DNA of 64,000 nucleotides from Oceanobacillus kimchii X50. Its GTDB lineage: Bacteria; Bacillota; Bacilli; Bacillales; Amphibacillaceae. Below, one piece after another: positions 46,629 through 54,670 of the stretch (the stretch's first letter is position 1; each line of letters begins with the position of its first letter). Below the pieces are notes generated by a model, which was not told the DNA's origin, did no database searches, and saw nothing but the letters and a program-made list of their open reading frames with translations. Both the position numbers and the translations under genes were made by a program. The stretch spans positions 2,670,921 through 2,734,920 of the forward strand of contig NZ_CM001792.1 in assembly GCF_000340475.1 (NCBI RefSeq), written 5' to 3'.

Positions 46629-47723
46629 ATGGAAGAACAAACAATTCGCGTACAACGAAGTGAAACAAAGAAAGAGAAACCTCAGTCCGATCAGTTGATT
46701 TTTGGAAGATCTTTTACGGATCATATGTTTGTCATGGATTACTCTGATCCTTTGGGATGGCATAATGCGAGTATTGTACCATATCAACCACTAACGATTG
46801 ACCCTTCTTCAATGATTTTTCATTATGGTCAATCTGTTTTTGAAGGATTAAAGGCATTCCGTACCGATAGCGGAGATATTCAATTATTCCGTGCGGAGAA
46901 AAACCTAGAGCGTTTAAATCGGTCAAATGATCGTCTATGTATTCCGCAAATCGATGAAGAGTTCACACTAAAAGCAATAAAACAGTTAATCTCCATCGAT
47001 AAGGATTGGGTTCCGAGCGCAGAAGGAACATCCCTATATATTCGTCCGTTTATTATTTCAACAGAGGCTTATATTGGGGTAGCACCATCGATGAGTTATA
47101 AGTTAATCGTCATTTTATCTCCAGTAGGTGCTTATTACAAAGAAGGAATAAACCCGGTCAAAATTGCTGTTGAAGATCACTATGTACGAACGGTGAAAGG
47201 TGGTACTGGTGAAGCAAAAACTGGTGGAAACTATGCATCAAGTCTAAAAGCACAAGAAATTGTAGCTAAACAAGGGTTTGCACAAGTTCTTTGGTTAGAT
47301 GGTGTTGAGAAAAAGTATGTTGAAGAAGTTGGAAGTATGAATGTCTTCTTCAAAATTAATGGAGAAGTTTTCACTCCTCAATTGAACGGAAGCATTCTTT
47401 CAGGAGTGACTCGTAGTTCTGTTATTGAACTATTAAAACATTGGGGCGTTCCTGTATCTGAAAAACGAATTTCAATTCAGGATTTATATCAAGCTTATTT
47501 AGACGGCGAGCTAGAAGAAGCTTTTGGATCAGGTACAGCTGCTGTTATTTCACCAATCGGTCAACTTACTTGGGAAGGTAAAGATATGATTATCAATAAT
47601 GGTGAAACCGGCGAACTTTCTAAACGCATTTACGATACAATTACTGGTATTCAATATGGCGATTTAGATGATCCATTCCAATGGGTTCAAGGCATTGAAG
47701 CAAAGAGTCCAGTGAAACATTGA
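46629..47723 (+). CDS. ilvE: branched-chain amino acid aminotransferase
   Basis: Class IV PLP aminotransferase, 364 residues, final step for Ile, Val and Leu. FHYGQSVFEGLKAFR, RSNDRLCIP, and PLP Lys197 in GTGEAKTGGNYASS; EVGSMNVFF and SGVTRSSVIEL complete the family pattern. AAGGGAGACG precedes the ATG at 46629; an upstream in-frame ATG at 46563 overlaps the promoter -35 and is rejected. B. subtilis equivalents are YbgE and YwaA. Confidence 0.95.
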   Translation: MEEQTIRVQRSETKKEKPQSDQLIFGRSFTDHMFVMDYSDPLGWHNASIVPYQPLTIDPSSMIFHYGQSVFEGLKAFRTDSGDIQLFRAEKNLERLNRSNDRLCIPQIDEEFTLKAIKQLISIDKDWVPSAEGTSLYIRPFIISTEAYIGVAPSMSYKLIVILSPVGAYYKEGINPVKIAVEDHYVRTVKGGTGEAKTGGNYASSLKAQEIVAKQGFAQVLWLDGVEKKYVEEVGSMNVFFKINGEVFTPQLNGSILSGVTRSSVIELLKHWGVPVSEKRISIQDLYQAYLDGELEEAFGSGTAAVISPIGQLTWEGKDMIINNGETGELSKRIYDTITGIQYGDLDDPFQWVQGIEAKSPVKH

Positions 47724-47750
47724 AAAAACCGTAATAAATATTAATATGAT

Positions 47751-47786
47751 AAATCCCCCTTATAATTGTATCAAAAGGGGGATTTT
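47751..47786 (+). terminator. terminator of ilvE
   Basis: AAATCCCCCTT and AAGGGGGATTT form an 11-bp stem followed by TTG. Confidence 0.85.
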
Positions 47787-48048
47787 GTTCATTAATACTA
47801 TATTGGTTACAATTATCATATAGACTTGTTCTACTTACCCTAAAAGTTTCAATTTTGTATTGCTTTTCTGCATCCATTACTACTTCTTCAATCTTCCTTT
47901 CTTTCTCATCATTTTTCTCATCCTGTCCGATTTTCTGTCTTTCTTCTAATTCTATATTACGAATATAGAGTGGTAATGATGTTATAAAATAGTATTATCT
48001 TTAAATAGACGTGATTTTATAAACAACATAATCATGTCCTCTACTCTT

Positions 48049-48963
48049 TTATAGTAATTTATTACCTGCAGCTTGCCATAATCCATACCATTCTTGCCTA
48101 GTTAAATCTATTTCCGATGCTTTTACAATATTTGTAAGACGAATTGGTGTCATAGTACCAATAATTGTTAGTATATTTGCAGGATGGCGTAAAATCCATG
48201 CTACTGCAATTGCTGACTTACTTACATCATACTTATCCGCCAACTGTTGTAGTTCTGCATTTAACTCTGGATAGTCATCACTATCAACAAATAACCCATC
48301 AAAGAAACCATGACGGAAGGGTGACCACGCTTGTATGGTAATATCATTCAAACGACTATAGTCTAAAATACTACCATCACGATCTGATGCTTGCTCAAAG
48401 TTCGTATTTACGAAAAGTCCCTGATTCATCAATCCTGAATTAGTAAGACTTAATTGGAGTTGATTCGTTAGAATAGGTTGTTTTAAGTACTTTTCCAATA
48501 ATTTAATTTGCATCGAATTATGATTACTTACACCAAAGAAACGCACCTTGCCACTTTCATGAAGTGCTGAAAATGCTTCAGCTACTTCTTCTGGTTCCAT
48601 TAGAGCATCTGGACGATGTAGTAAAAATACATCTAAATAATCCGTATTCAATCTTTGTAAACTTTCCTCTGCTGATTTAATGATATGTTGTTTTGAAAAA
48701 TCATAATACCCATTTCTAATACCTGTTTTCGATTGAATGATGATATCTTCTCGTCGTACTTCACGAGGGAGACCTTCTGCAAAAATTTCCTCCGATTTAC
48801 CTTTCCCATAAATATCTGCATGATCAAAGAAATTTACACCATGCTCTATTGAATTTGAAATAACTCTTTCAACTTCGGCTTTTGTTAGTTTGTTCATACT
48901 CATACAACCTAAAGCAATAGCAGGTACTTCTAATCCACTTTTACCTAATTCCATTTTTTTCAT
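48049..48963 (-). CDS. aldo/keto reductase (YdhF-like)
   Basis: A 304-residue NADPH-dependent oxidoreductase with a TIM barrel. The catalytic tetrad is visible as Asp in FFDHADIYGKGKSE (with Tyr), Lys in IQSKTGIRN and His in VFLLHRPDALMEP. The strand-8 cofactor site is near IIGTMTPIRLTNI. The sequence style fits the E. coli YdhF subgroup. The substrate is unknown. It is monocistronic, with a short start region; the first two codons are ATGAAAAAA. Confidence 0.9.
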   Translation of the reverse strand: MKKMELGKSGLEVPAIALGCMSMNKLTKAEVERVISNSIEHGVNFFDHADIYGKGKSEEIFAEGLPREVRREDIIIQSKTGIRNGYYDFSKQHIIKSAEESLQRLNTDYLDVFLLHRPDALMEPEEVAEAFSALHESGKVRFFGVSNHNSMQIKLLEKYLKQPILTNQLQLSLTNSGLMNQGLFVNTNFEQASDRDGSILDYSRLNDITIQAWSPFRHGFFDGLFVDSDDYPELNAELQQLADKYDVSKSAIAVAWILRHPANILTIIGTMTPIRLTNIVKASEIDLTRQEWYGLWQAAGNKLL

Positions 48964-49096
48964 CTGATCACCTCTAAAACTACTATATCATTTAATAGAG
49001 CATTTAAGGTGATGTTTAGTAATCGTGCAACTGTCTTTTGAAAGAGAATTATTAAAGAACTACAGTCCAAAAGCATTTATCCTATCTTTTGGATTG

Positions 49097-49230
49097 CTTT
49101 TATTTTGGGAACATATATGAAATTTACTTTACCTATTTGATTTGTTACCTTTACCTTTGGAAATATATCGAGATTTATTTTACTTTTTTGATTTATTTCT
49201 TTTACTTCTGGGAACATAAACAAATTTCTC
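49097..49230. repeat. three imperfect tandem repeats of about 51 bp
   Basis: Copies begin near 49097, 49149 and 49199. Each starts with CTTTTA/CTTTAC, then a TGGGAAC-like segment, and ends with TTTACTTTA...TTTGATTT. The third is truncated. Spacing is 52 and 50 bp. In one plus-strand frame they spell a 17-residue repeat rich in Tyr, Phe and Ile (FYFGNIYEIYFTYLICY), but there is no ribosome site, so I do not call a gene. Confidence 0.65.
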
Positions 49231-49274
49231 TATGCACTCCATATAATTACTATTCGAATTTTCAACCTATGATA

Positions 49275-49310
49275 GAGAAGGACCGTGCTAAATAGCACAG
49301 CCCTCTTAGA
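49275..49310 (-). terminator. possible terminator of the SASP gene
   Basis: Minus strand AGAGGGCTGTGCT-ATTT-AGCACGGTCCTTCT forms a hairpin using some G-U pairs, about 30 bases after the SASP stop. The T tract is weak. Confidence 0.45.
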
Positions 49311-49341
49311 TCATCAATGTTCTGTTACTCAGATTGACGAT

Positions 49342-49551
49342 CTAGTGCTGGTCATCATTTCGATAAGCCATGCTATCTTCAGCAATGCTTATCATTCTTT
49401 TGACCATCTCGCCACCCACCGATCCGTTTTCCCGTGCTGTGGTATCAGCACCTAATTGAACGTGCATCTCACTCGCGATTTCTTCTTTCATTTGGTTTAA
49501 TGCACGATCTGCCTGCGGTACTAACAACTTATTTCTACGTCTGTCAGCCAC
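49342..49551 (-). CDS. small acid-soluble spore protein, alpha/beta type
   Basis: A 69-residue DNA-saturating protein of the spore core that protects DNA from UV and heat. Signature parts are the germination-protease site EIASE, LGADTTARENGSVGGEMVKRMI, and the N-terminal RRRNKLLVPQADRALNQMK. GAGGAG spaced 7 bases from a GTG at 49551 decides the start; the frame extends to an ATG at 49590 with no ribosome site. The C-terminus (SMAYRNDDQH) is slightly longer than usual. Confidence 0.93.
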   Translation of the reverse strand: MADRRRNKLLVPQADRALNQMKEEIASEMHVQLGADTTARENGSVGGEMVKRMISIAEDSMAYRNDDQH

Positions 49552-49759
49552 ATGATCACTCCTCGGTGTAATTGAACAGCAGTTATACACACTGTTCTTT
49601 CATCATTTTTTGTCAATTTATCTTTTTTATGCTCGGAAAACACTTCCAGCCTAACTGTTATCTTATTTTCACAGTAAAGGAAAAATTATCGTTCTAATCC
49701 TACATTTAATTTCATACATTACCCATGTGCGATTTTTTAGTACTGGGAGGAAATAGTAA

Positions 49760-50239
49760 ATGGTAAAGTGTTATCATGAAGTTAAATTAAACAGTAATAG
49801 TATACAGGTTTGGGAATTTATTGAAGACTGGTCCAATTGGGTAGAAATTGTTCCCGGCTATCAAAGTCATCAAATCGTATCTAATGAAGAATCGATTTGG
49901 AAAATACATGGCGAATTTGGCTCTTTAAAAAAGGACACACACATCCATGTACGCATTTTAGAAATAAAAGCTCCTTCATCCATTCTTTTTAAGGTTGATG
50001 CTTTAAAAGAACAATGTATTGGTGAAGGTAGCTTCCATGTAAAATCATTTAATCAGAATGACACCATAGTTTCTGTAAATATGAAATTAACAATAAAAGG
50101 CTGGAAAGGTACGATGCTTTATCCCGTCGTAAAGCAATTACTCCCAAAAATATTAGAAGATTTCATGGAAAAAATTTCGACAAAAATAAAAACACCAAAT
50201 AAACAACAACGTTCCATGAGAGTGAATATTCCAATATAA
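49760..50239 (+). CDS. SRPBCC/CoxG-like lipid-fold protein
   Basis: A 159-residue soluble protein with the START/SRPBCC pattern: an N-terminal strand MVKCYHEVKLNSNSIQVWEFIED, VEIVPGYQSHQIV, and a long C-terminal helix around YPVVKQLLPKILEDFMEKISTKI. This resembles CoxG-like proteins (CO dehydrogenase subunit G family), which bind hydrophobic ligands. No CO dehydrogenase genes are nearby, so the role is unknown. GGGAGGAAATAGTAA gives a clear start. Confidence 0.7.
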   Translation: MVKCYHEVKLNSNSIQVWEFIEDWSNWVEIVPGYQSHQIVSNEESIWKIHGEFGSLKKDTHIHVRILEIKAPSSILFKVDALKEQCIGEGSFHVKSFNQNDTIVSVNMKLTIKGWKGTMLYPVVKQLLPKILEDFMEKISTKIKTPNKQQRSMRVNIPI

Positions 50240-50316
50240 ATAAAGATAGTATTTACTCCTTTCCCCTCCAGTGATACAGTATAAGAGGTATGTTTGAGGG
50301 AAAGGATACAGTTTAC

Positions 50317-51183
50317 ATGGATAAATTAAAACAAAACAAAGTTATAAGAGAATATTTGTATATTATTGTCGGAGCAACACTTGTAGGACTTTCTTATAAT
50401 ATCTTCTTTTTACCTGCAAGGCTTGCTGCAGGCGGTATTTCTGGCATTAGTACAATTTTATTTGAATTATATGAACTAAGTCCTGCATTAACACAATTGG
50501 TTATTAATATTCCAATTTTTATTATTGGTTGGATTGCATTAGGAAAAGACTTTAGTTTCAAAACATTGGTTGGAACATTCTGGGTTCCTTTTATTATATT
50601 TTTAAGTGCTGAAATACCTGTTACAGTGACGAATCCACTTTTGGGTGCGTTATATGGTGGTTTATTACTTGGTGTAGGGTTAGGTATTGTATATAAAGGA
50701 AATGGATCTACTGGTGGAACAGCAGCAATTGCCCAGATTGTTAAAAAGTTCACCGGTATATCTAGCGGATACTCCCAGTTTATTGTTGATGGACTTGTCG
50801 TAATAGGTTCCATTATTGTATTTAGTGTCGAGCTTACTTTATTTGCACTAATGGCTATTTATATTTCTGGAAAAGCAATTGATTTCGTACAATTGCGTAC
50901 TTCGTCCACTAAATTAATTATGATCATTACCGAAGATGAAGAAGGCGTTCAAAAACTGATCCAAAATGGAATCGATCGTGGACTTACAAAAATCCGTTCC
51001 GTAGGTGGTTACTCCAAACTTGATAAAACCATGATACTTTGTGTTGCAGAACAAACTGAAGCAGTAAAATTAAAAAGACTCTTACAGACTGAATCTCCAG
51101 AGTCCTTTGTCATATTTATAAATGCATCTGAAATTCTTGGAAAAGGATTTTCACTCGATCGTTATTCTGGACAAAAATTATAA
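50317..51183 (+). CDS. YitT-family membrane protein (DUF161/DUF2179)
   Basis: A 288-residue protein with five or six membrane helices followed by a soluble DUF2179 domain. Typical segments are LPARLAAGGISGIST and YKGNGSTGGTAAIAQI. The C-terminal domain has ITEDEEGVQKLIQNGIDRGLTKI and DKTMILCVAEQTEAVKLKR. The family (YitT, YpjC, YvjA) is widespread in Firmicutes; its function is not established. The start is the ATG at 50317 after AAAGGA; an earlier in-frame ATG at 50290 follows AAGAGG by only one base. Confidence 0.88.
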   Translation: MDKLKQNKVIREYLYIIVGATLVGLSYNIFFLPARLAAGGISGISTILFELYELSPALTQLVINIPIFIIGWIALGKDFSFKTLVGTFWVPFIIFLSAEIPVTVTNPLLGALYGGLLLGVGLGIVYKGNGSTGGTAAIAQIVKKFTGISSGYSQFIVDGLVVIGSIIVFSVELTLFALMAIYISGKAIDFVQLRTSSTKLIMIITEDEEGVQKLIQNGIDRGLTKIRSVGGYSKLDKTMILCVAEQTEAVKLKRLLQTESPESFVIFINASEILGKGFSLDRYSGQKL

Positions 51184-51195
51184 GGTTTTATTATA

Positions 51196-51232
51196 CAGAA
51201 CTACAATTCAAGAGATTGTAGTTCTGGTTTTG
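51196..51232 (+). terminator. terminator of the yitT-like gene
   Basis: CAGAACTACAAT and ATTGTAGTTCTG form a 12-bp perfect stem with a 7-base loop, followed by GTTTTG. Confidence 0.85.
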
Positions 51233-51362
51233 TCTTACTTGGTTTTTTAACGTTGAATAACTTAATTCTGGTAGCGATAATTGAATGTCCTCTCAGTGTA
51301 TTCGTGCACTTCTTGTTAAAAGAATTCGTATTACCTGTTCTTACGGATCGTGCCATCTCAAA

Positions 51363-52658
51363 TTACCCCCTACTTTTTTGAAGAGCTTGATGAATATCGC
51401 TTTTTATATCCTCCACATCTTCTAATCCAACTGATATACGAATCTGATCTGGTGTCACACCCGTCCTTTTTTGTTGTTCTGGGGTTAATCTTGCGTGTGT
51501 CGTACTTGCAGGATGAATTACCAGCGTCTTCGAATCGCCAATATTTGCAACGTGTGATAATAAATTTAACGATTGAATAAACGTTTTCGCTGCTTCATGC
51601 CCTCCTTCTATTCCAAATGTAAAAATCGCTCCGGCCCCTTGAGGTAAATAGGTTTTTGCAAGTTCATATTGATGATTTCCTGATAATCCAGGGTAATTTA
51701 CCCAGGTTACTCTTTCATGTTCACTTAAATACGTAGCAATTTGTCTCGTATTTATTACGTGTTGCTTCATTCGTAATGGTAGTGATTCTAATCCTTGAAT
51801 AAATAACCACCCATTAAACGGAGATAATGCTGTCCCAATGTCATGTCCTAATTCAAATCGCGCTTTTGAAATAAATGCATTGGCATTTTTTAGTTCGATA
51901 TAAGATTGATTGTTTAAAGAACTTTTAGGTGTTGTAAATTCAGGGAAATTTCCGTTTGCCCAGTTAAATTCCCCTGAATCAACGATAATCCCACCGATAG
52001 ATGTTCCATGTCCTCCTATAAACTTTGTAGTTGAATGGACTACAATATCTGCACCAAATGTAAATGGCCGTTGTAAATATGGAGTAGTAAATGTAGAATC
52101 AACGACTAAAGGTATTCCATGATTATGCGCTATAGTGCTTAACGCTTTGATATCAGCTATTTGCAATCCAGGATTACCAATTGTTTCCGTAAAGATTGCC
52201 TTCGTATTCTCATTAATGGATGAGGATATTTCCGAGAAGTTTGTGCCATCGACAAAACGGACCGTTACACCAAAGCGTTTAAACGTCTCAGAAAATAGAT
52301 TATAAGTACCACCATACAACTCATTTGTTGCCACAATTTCATCGCCTACTTTCGCAAGTGTTAATAAAGCAATGGTAATAGCGGATTGTCCAGAAGAAAC
52401 TGCAAATGCATCAATTCCTCCCTCTAATTCTGCTATGCGCTTTTCCAGAACTCGGTTTGTTGGATTTGCATTACGAGAATAAATGTAGCCAGCTTCTTGC
52501 ATTTGAAAAAGAGACGCAGCTTGTTCCGGACTTTCGAACCCATAGGATGTAGTTTGATAAATAGGTACCGCCCTAGCATTCGTTTCCTTATCAAACTCCT
52601 GTCCTCCATGTTGAGCAATCGTATTAAAATTTAAAGTTCCATCAGATTTATTAGTCAA
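51363..52658 (-). CDS. metY: O-acetylhomoserine sulfhydrylase (homocysteine synthase)
   Basis: Cys/Met-metabolism PLP enzyme of 431 residues that makes homocysteine from O-acetylhomoserine and sulfide. PLP lysine is in VVHSTTKFIGGHGTSIGG; PIYQTTSYGFESPEQAA, YSRNANPTN and the C-terminal HPASTTHARLTPEQ(Q) fit MetY. The start is a TTG at 52658, 7 bases after GGGAGG; the longer frame to 52700 enters the riboswitch terminator and is not used. It is controlled by the SAM-I riboswitch directly upstream. Confidence 0.93.
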   Translation of the reverse strand: MTNKSDGTLNFNTIAQHGGQEFDKETNARAVPIYQTTSYGFESPEQAASLFQMQEAGYIYSRNANPTNRVLEKRIAELEGGIDAFAVSSGQSAITIALLTLAKVGDEIVATNELYGGTYNLFSETFKRFGVTVRFVDGTNFSEISSSINENTKAIFTETIGNPGLQIADIKALSTIAHNHGIPLVVDSTFTTPYLQRPFTFGADIVVHSTTKFIGGHGTSIGGIIVDSGEFNWANGNFPEFTTPKSSLNNQSYIELKNANAFISKARFELGHDIGTALSPFNGWLFIQGLESLPLRMKQHVINTRQIATYLSEHERVTWVNYPGLSGNHQYELAKTYLPQGAGAIFTFGIEGGHEAAKTFIQSLNLLSHVANIGDSKTLVIHPASTTHARLTPEQQKRTGVTPDQIRISVGLEDVEDIKSDIHQALQKSRG

Positions 52659-52683
52659 TATTATTCCTCCCTCTTCATTCAAA

Positions 52684-52842
52684 AAACCTCTATTCTGCAA
52701 TAAGAATAGAGGTTAGCAACTAAAAAGTCATTCTATTCTTATCTTCCAAGCGACTCGCTTGATGGAATTGGCACAGTATCCTATGAAGAACCTGTTGCCG
52801 AGGTTTCTTAGGGCCATATCCCTCCACCTCTCATGATAAGAA
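52684..52842 (-). promoter_or_regulatory. SAM-I (S-box) riboswitch with terminator
   Basis: Minus strand from 52842: TTCTTATCATGAGAGGTGGAG then GGGATATGGCCC, GAAACCTCGGCAACAGG, a variable hairpin, GTGCCAATTCCA, and a closing AGATAAGAA near 52736. These are the conserved S-box elements in the right order. The terminator CCTCTATTCT...AGAATAGAGG plus T6 is at 52713-52684. SAM should switch metY off. Confidence 0.96.
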
Positions 52843-52868
52843 AAAACATATATAAAGTTATTGGTAGA

Positions 52869-52897
52869 ATAATAATGCAAAATGTACGAAATGTCAA
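52869..52897 (-). promoter_or_regulatory. promoter of the SAM-riboswitch/metY transcript
   Basis: Minus strand TTGACA-class hexamer: TTGACA at 52897-52892, 17-bp spacer, TATTAT at 52874-52869, placing the transcript start about 20 bases before the aptamer. Confidence 0.8.
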
Positions 52898-52969
52898 TAA
52901 ATTTTTTCGTATTAATCTTAGTGTGATATGAAAGTAGTATGTCAACCAACGCATCACTTTTATCATTTA

Positions 52970-53278
52970 TTATGAATGATCTTCACTATGTTCAATCTTT
53001 TCTAAAACCGTTTCTACTTTTGTATGTCCATGTATCTCACAATAGTAAACAATAGTACGTATATGATGATAAATTTTACAAGGTCTTGTTTCTTTAATAA
53101 AATTTCGACGATATTCAATATAATGAGTATCTACATGTATTTTTTCTACATGATTTTCGATTTCTTTCCATTCATGTATCGTATTCTTTGGAGTATCCAA
53201 TTCCAAAGGCTCAGCAGAAGTCTCTATATGATTAATACTAAATAATAATACCAGTGTTAAAACGAGGAATCGTAACAT
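52970..53278 (-). CDS. small secreted protein of unknown function
   Basis: A protein of about 102 residues. MLRFLVLTLVLLFSINHIETSAEP is a signal peptide with probable cleavage near TSA/EP. The mature part is polar and rich in His, Glu and Ile, with a Cys pair (ETRPCKIYHH and VYYCEIHGH) that could form a disulfide or bind metal with the nearby histidines. A GTG start at 53287 is also in frame; the ATG at 53278 is preferred although its ribosome site GCAGGTG is weak. I do not recognise a family. Confidence 0.6.
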   Translation of the reverse strand: MLRFLVLTLVLLFSINHIETSAEPLELDTPKNTIHEWKEIENHVEKIHVDTHYIEYRRNFIKETRPCKIYHHIRTIVYYCEIHGHTKVETVLEKIEHSEDHS

Positions 53279-53337
53279 GGAAAGCACCTGCCATTCTTTT
53301 CATTTCTAATGGCTAGTATTAGAAAAATCAAAGCTTC

Positions 53338-54291
53338 TTATACATGAGGTAAATGATTAATAAAGTTTTGATATATAAATCCTCTTACTAAATGCTCAGA
53401 ATAATGCTTTTGTAACTCATCTCGCAATAACTCATACTTAGAAGCATCCTCGAGTCCTTCAATAAAATATGAAATACCATCAAAATCTGATCCAAATCCA
53501 ATGTGTTTCTCACCACCTAACGCACATATATGATCTATATGATGAAAAAGATCCGTTAGTTTAGCAGACTCTGCATTTTTTACAAGAAATGGTGGATACA
53601 ACGCAAGCTGTATTTGTCCGTTGCAATCAATCAACGCCTTAATTTGATCATCATATAAATTTCTTGGATGATCGCAAATTGCGCGAACATTAGAATGTGA
53701 AGCAAAAGGATATTTTGCACTTTTCATTACATCCCAAAAGCCTTCTACGGTTAAATGAGAAACATCCGTAAAGACCATGTGGTTATTGTTCATTTCAACA
53801 ACCGACTTACCTAATCTTGTTAATCCACCACCTCGTGGTTCCTCCGCACCGTCTGCACATAAATTAGCATGATTCCATGTTAACCCAATCGAAAGAACTC
53901 CTAAACGATATAGATATCTCAATTTCACCAAGTCATTACCTATTGCTTCTGCTCCTTCTAACGTTAGGACTGCACCAATTTGATGTTCTTTAAGATTGTT
54001 AATTTCATCCCATTGTTTAATATGTTTTATTTGCGGATGTTTCTCAATAATCTCCGAATAAAACAAATCTATTTGTTCTAAAGCATGTTGCCATTGCTCA
54101 TTTGTCGGTACATCTGGATGTATGAAAACAGCAAAGAACTGTACTTGTACCCCACCTTGCTGCAATCTTTCTAAATTTGTATTTAGTTCATGATCATTTT
54201 CAAAATTCAATACCCTTTTTGGTTGTTGAAAGCCCCTTTTTGCCATCTGCAATTTAAGAAGTGCATCACAATGTGTGTCGATAAATCTCAT
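53338..54291 (-). CDS. M19 membrane-dipeptidase family hydrolase
   Basis: A 317-residue zinc dipeptidase of the renal dipeptidase family, without a signal peptide. The first zinc pair is FIDTHCD (His7, Asp9); the bridging Glu is in VLTLEGAEAIG; the later histidines are in FTDVSHLTVEGF and ASHSNVRAICDHPRN; and HIGFGSDFDGI closes the site. GGAGGG spaced 8 bases from the ATG at 54291 sets the start. It is monocistronic. Confidence 0.94.
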   Translation of the reverse strand: MRFIDTHCDALLKLQMAKRGFQQPKRVLNFENDHELNTNLERLQQGGVQVQFFAVFIHPDVPTNEQWQHALEQIDLFYSEIIEKHPQIKHIKQWDEINNLKEHQIGAVLTLEGAEAIGNDLVKLRYLYRLGVLSIGLTWNHANLCADGAEEPRGGGLTRLGKSVVEMNNNHMVFTDVSHLTVEGFWDVMKSAKYPFASHSNVRAICDHPRNLYDDQIKALIDCNGQIQLALYPPFLVKNAESAKLTDLFHHIDHICALGGEKHIGFGSDFDGISYFIEGLEDASKYELLRDELQKHYSEHLVRGFIYQNFINHLPHV

Positions 54292-54434
54292 TACTTTCAC
54301 CCTCCTTTACATATACAATACATTAAAAACCACCTATATTATTGACTTTGTAAGATGAATCAATTTCATAATTACCAAGTTATATAAATAATTACTGAGA
54401 GTAGATATTAATTTTCGGATTCTAGCAAAAACCT

Positions 54435-54570
54435 GGCTTTGATTGGAATGAAAGATGGTGACTCCTGCAGGAATTGCACGAGCTGAAGATCCACTTAAAA
54501 AGTGTTCTTCTTTTCAAGTTAGCTGAGGCCGTGCCTGTTAAAAAGCGTTCGTCTGCAATGAAATCAAACA
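54435..54570 (+). repeat. repeat family A copy
   Basis: Left end TTTGATTGGAATGAAAGATGG and right end CGTCTGCAATGAAATCAAAC are inverted relatives. The core GACTCCTGCAGGAATTGCACGAGCTGAAGATCCACTT... matches the copy at 40653-40790 closely (core key words CTCCTGCAGGAAT, GAGCTGAAGATCCACTT, CTTTTCAAGTTAGCTGA). Confidence 0.7.
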
Positions 54571-54623
54571 GAGCATTATTCGAGTTTCACACACAATATC
54601 TTGATTATGAAATTGATTCAAGT

Positions 54624-54655
54624 AAAAAACCCGAATTCATTTTCATAAATTCAGG
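54624..54655 (-). terminator. terminator of the acyl-CoA synthetase gene
   Basis: Minus strand CCTGAATT...AATTCGGG stem followed by TTTTTTAC, shortly after the stop codon. Confidence 0.72.
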
Positions 54656-54670
54656 CAACTCTAATCTATT

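Noticed and set aside
47641..48003. Minus-strand open frame encoding a charged segment (EERQKIGQDEKNDEKERKIEE) running into antisense ilvE
   Set aside because: There is no good start codon with a ribosome site, and the ilvE terminator lies in its middle. It may be a gene remnant but cannot be supported.
49089..49295. 68-codon plus-strand frame over the tandem repeats
   Set aside because: No ribosome site and a Phe/Tyr/Ile composition caused by the AT-rich repeats; reported as a repeat instead.
50394..50813. 139-codon minus-strand frame
   Set aside because: Antisense to the YitT-family gene, with proline/isoleucine-rich composition typical of a shadow frame.
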